Source: Phalacrocorax aristotelis (lineage: Eukaryota > Chordata > Aves > Suliformes > Phalacrocoracidae). From it: a stretch of 64,000 nucleotides of DNA. Positions 61,979-64,000 of the stretch are shown one piece after another; position 1 is the stretch's first letter, and each line of letters opens with the position of its first letter. Under the pieces are notes generated by a model that saw only the letters and a program-made list of their open reading frames with translations, did not search any database and was not told where the DNA came from. The translations under genes were made by a program, and so were the position numbers. The stretch lies in the NCBI RefSeq assembly GCF_949628215.1, contig NC_134284.1, positions 2,046,001 to 2,110,000 of the forward strand. Reading direction: 5' to 3'.

Positions 61979-64000
61979 GTAAGCTTTATTAATTGTATAG
62001 TTTGTATTTCTAGATATGGCAAAACAACATGTGCAATGAAGGCTTGGCGTTTGTGGCTAGGCCAATGAAATCAGAAAAAGCAAGGTTGCTTAGTGGAATG
62101 GCAACAATTCTTATTTTTTAAAAAATTATAAAGGAGAATAATTTTGTTTGTGACTTATCTAAAACATTTTACTCAACGTGCTAAGAAAATTTACTTTCAG
62201 GTTTATAAAACCATTTTTCTTTCATGGCAAAATGATGAGTGTGTAACTGATTCATTGTAAAATGTATCACTGGTTCTTCATGGAAATTCTTTAAAAACTT
62301 GTCTTTGCTGTTATTCTAAGGTACTGTAACTTTCATTTTAGGGTTATATTCAAGAAAGAGTCTAAAAATTAAGAACAGTGCTGTATACAGTTTCAGCTGT
62401 TCTGTAATTTTAATGTTTTCTGGATAAATTGTGTGGATGTTGTGACAAACCTACATCTTCAGACAACTCATTTTATGTTTTGTCATGCTGATTATTGTAA
62501 AGGCTGTATTGCTTTTATGACTAAGTGCTTTCTGGCAGAAATCAAACATCTGTGCTGATGCTTTTAGACATCACTTGTTTATGTGCACTGAATAGAGGTA
62601 TCAGATGCTGGTAGTAGTGTAGCATGTCCAACGCTTCAAAATAAATGGAATTGTGCTTTTGTGCCTCTGTTCTTATTTAAAATTTAAATTTGTATGATTG
62701 AGTAACTTCTCCCATGTGTCGTGACATAGCAAAGGCAGCTGAAGCTATTCTTCATATCAGCTACAATTGTTTATTTCTTTGTCATCTACCATTCTATCTT
62801 CCTGGTGACTGCCTAAGATGACACGGATATGATAAACAGGTGTTCCTCAAGGTTGGACTGTTGATGGCAGCAAAATCTCTGCACTTTTTTTGAATGTGAC
62901 TGCATTTCTACCTTTTCAAACCTGAATCTCATCTCCCTTATCATATTATCACTTGTCTTAGTCTACCAGTATGTCACCTTAATTTTGTGTTGCTAAATGT
63001 TTCTTCACACTGGGTTGGAACAGTGCTGTGCTTTTGATTTTTTTTTTTTTTTTTTTTTTTGTCTTCCTACCCTGTGTCTTCATTCCTCCCTTAGAATAAA
63101 GCTTCCACCTTCACACTTTCTCAGTTGTGCTGGAGTGTCCTTGAATAGCAATGGCTGTTTTCATTACCAGTATTCAGGACAGTAGTGACTTCTAAGGCTC
63201 CCAGTACAGGCGTGGCTGGGAGTTGTTGTTTGCGCTATTTTGAGATGTTCTGCATTATTTTAGTTTGGGAACACATGAAATAGAGATCACTTGCAACTTA
63301 CGAACAATAAATAAATTACTATTTCTGCTGGAGGCTTTGATGCAGTTGCTGAATAGCTGGGACTTAATGTTTTGGTTGCTTTTGGATTTCTGTGTAACAG
63401 TTGTCATAAAAGCAGCCATTGAACAAGAGGAGCTTAACTTGTGAAGAAGAATGTATGTATTAGTCTTATAATATTACTTCAGCAATCTTATCGAGATTTG
63501 TACCAAATCTACCAAAACTTGTATGCAAAATCTGTTGAGCTGCAATCTCTTTTGCCTACCCACGGTAATCTTCAGTGTATTCCTTGTCCCGGTGATCCAT
63601 GTCTGTCCCTTCTTTACTCAAATGTTCTGAGATGTTCTGTATGATGTCTCCCTCTCAAAAATGCTTATTTTCTACAGCTAAAGATGTAGCTTAAAAGTAA
63701 TGTTTTATATATTTTACATGTTATATTGGTGTTCAGTGTGTTTTGCTCATTTCAGGATACAACTTGTCATATTTATGTTGGTAAATTCCTATATGATCCA
63801 GTTCCTTGACAGATTCAAGATATTACCTAATAATGTTAAAGATAGTTTGGGATGCTTTCAGTAAGTGACAGGGTTTTCTTGGTCAGATCCAACACCTCAG
63901 TCCTTAAGGTTTACTTGCCATTTTGAGAGTAAGTCTGATTGGTGACAATGTTGCACGGTTTTTTGTCCGTAGTATGTAAAAGGATGCATAGAATTTATTT
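61979..64000 (+). other. FSIP1: FSIP1 intron after coding exon 6, incomplete
   Basis: Starts GTAAGC in phase 1 and runs off the window. It contains a 23-T run at 63038-63060. A short protein-like frame at 63483-63564 is discussed as a finding; its phase does not fit a continuation of FSIP1. I do not see the next conserved FSIP1 segment before base 64000. Confidence 0.8.

Overview
This is a bird genomic window, probably from a non-galliform species (Neoaves). The evidence is a vertebrate GPCR gene with long introns, several CR1 LINE 3' ends with the avian TTCTATGATTCTAT-type tail, and two long terminal repeats of an avian endogenous-retrovirus family that I associate with Neoaves from memory. 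Nothing bacterial, viral-genomic or CRISPR-like is present.

Two protein-coding genes are supported, both on the + strand and head to tail. (1) GPR176, an orphan class A GPCR, is complete. Its coding exons are 597-825, 40198-40450 and 42167-43277, with introns of 39.4 kb and 1.7 kb, and it encodes 530 residues. The first canonical AATAAA after the stop is at 45050. (2) FSIP1, fibrous sheath interacting protein 1, starts from a CpG-island promoter at about 50.75-51.97 kb. Its coding start is at 53248 and six coding exons lie in the window (53248-53364, 54688-54877, 55778-55876, 57237-57409, 58334-58418, 61883-61978). These encode about 253 residues; the rest lies beyond base 64000. The same neighbour pair in the same relative orientation is known from mammals (human 15q14), so this is conserved synteny.

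GPR176 intron 1 (826-40197) is mostly AT-rich unique sequence. It contains a tRNA-like SINE remnant (about 2.9-3.2 kb), a degenerate LTR-like repeat with an internal ~30-bp tandem array (about 10.0-11.3 kb), a decayed antisense CR1 body fragment (about 12.9-13.6 kb), an antisense solo LTR (22640-23171), CR1 tails at 24.2, 32.9 and 37.9 kb, and an antisense LTR that keeps a primer-binding-site-like sequence and leader (about 35.75-36.81 kb). The interval between the genes is mostly unrecognised sequence with one CR1 tail and one very good RFX X-box-like site.

The FSIP1 promoter region carries a perfect TCTCGCGAGA palindrome, an adjacent RFX X-box-like site (fitting a cilium/flagellum gene) and a compound GTCG/GTCT microsatellite. 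I see no evidence for a new biological system. The points most worth checking are the FSIP1 promoter architecture, the FSIP1 exon-2 splice choice, the direct repeats flanking the intron that splits the GPR176 DRY codon, and the modular structure of the two LTRs.
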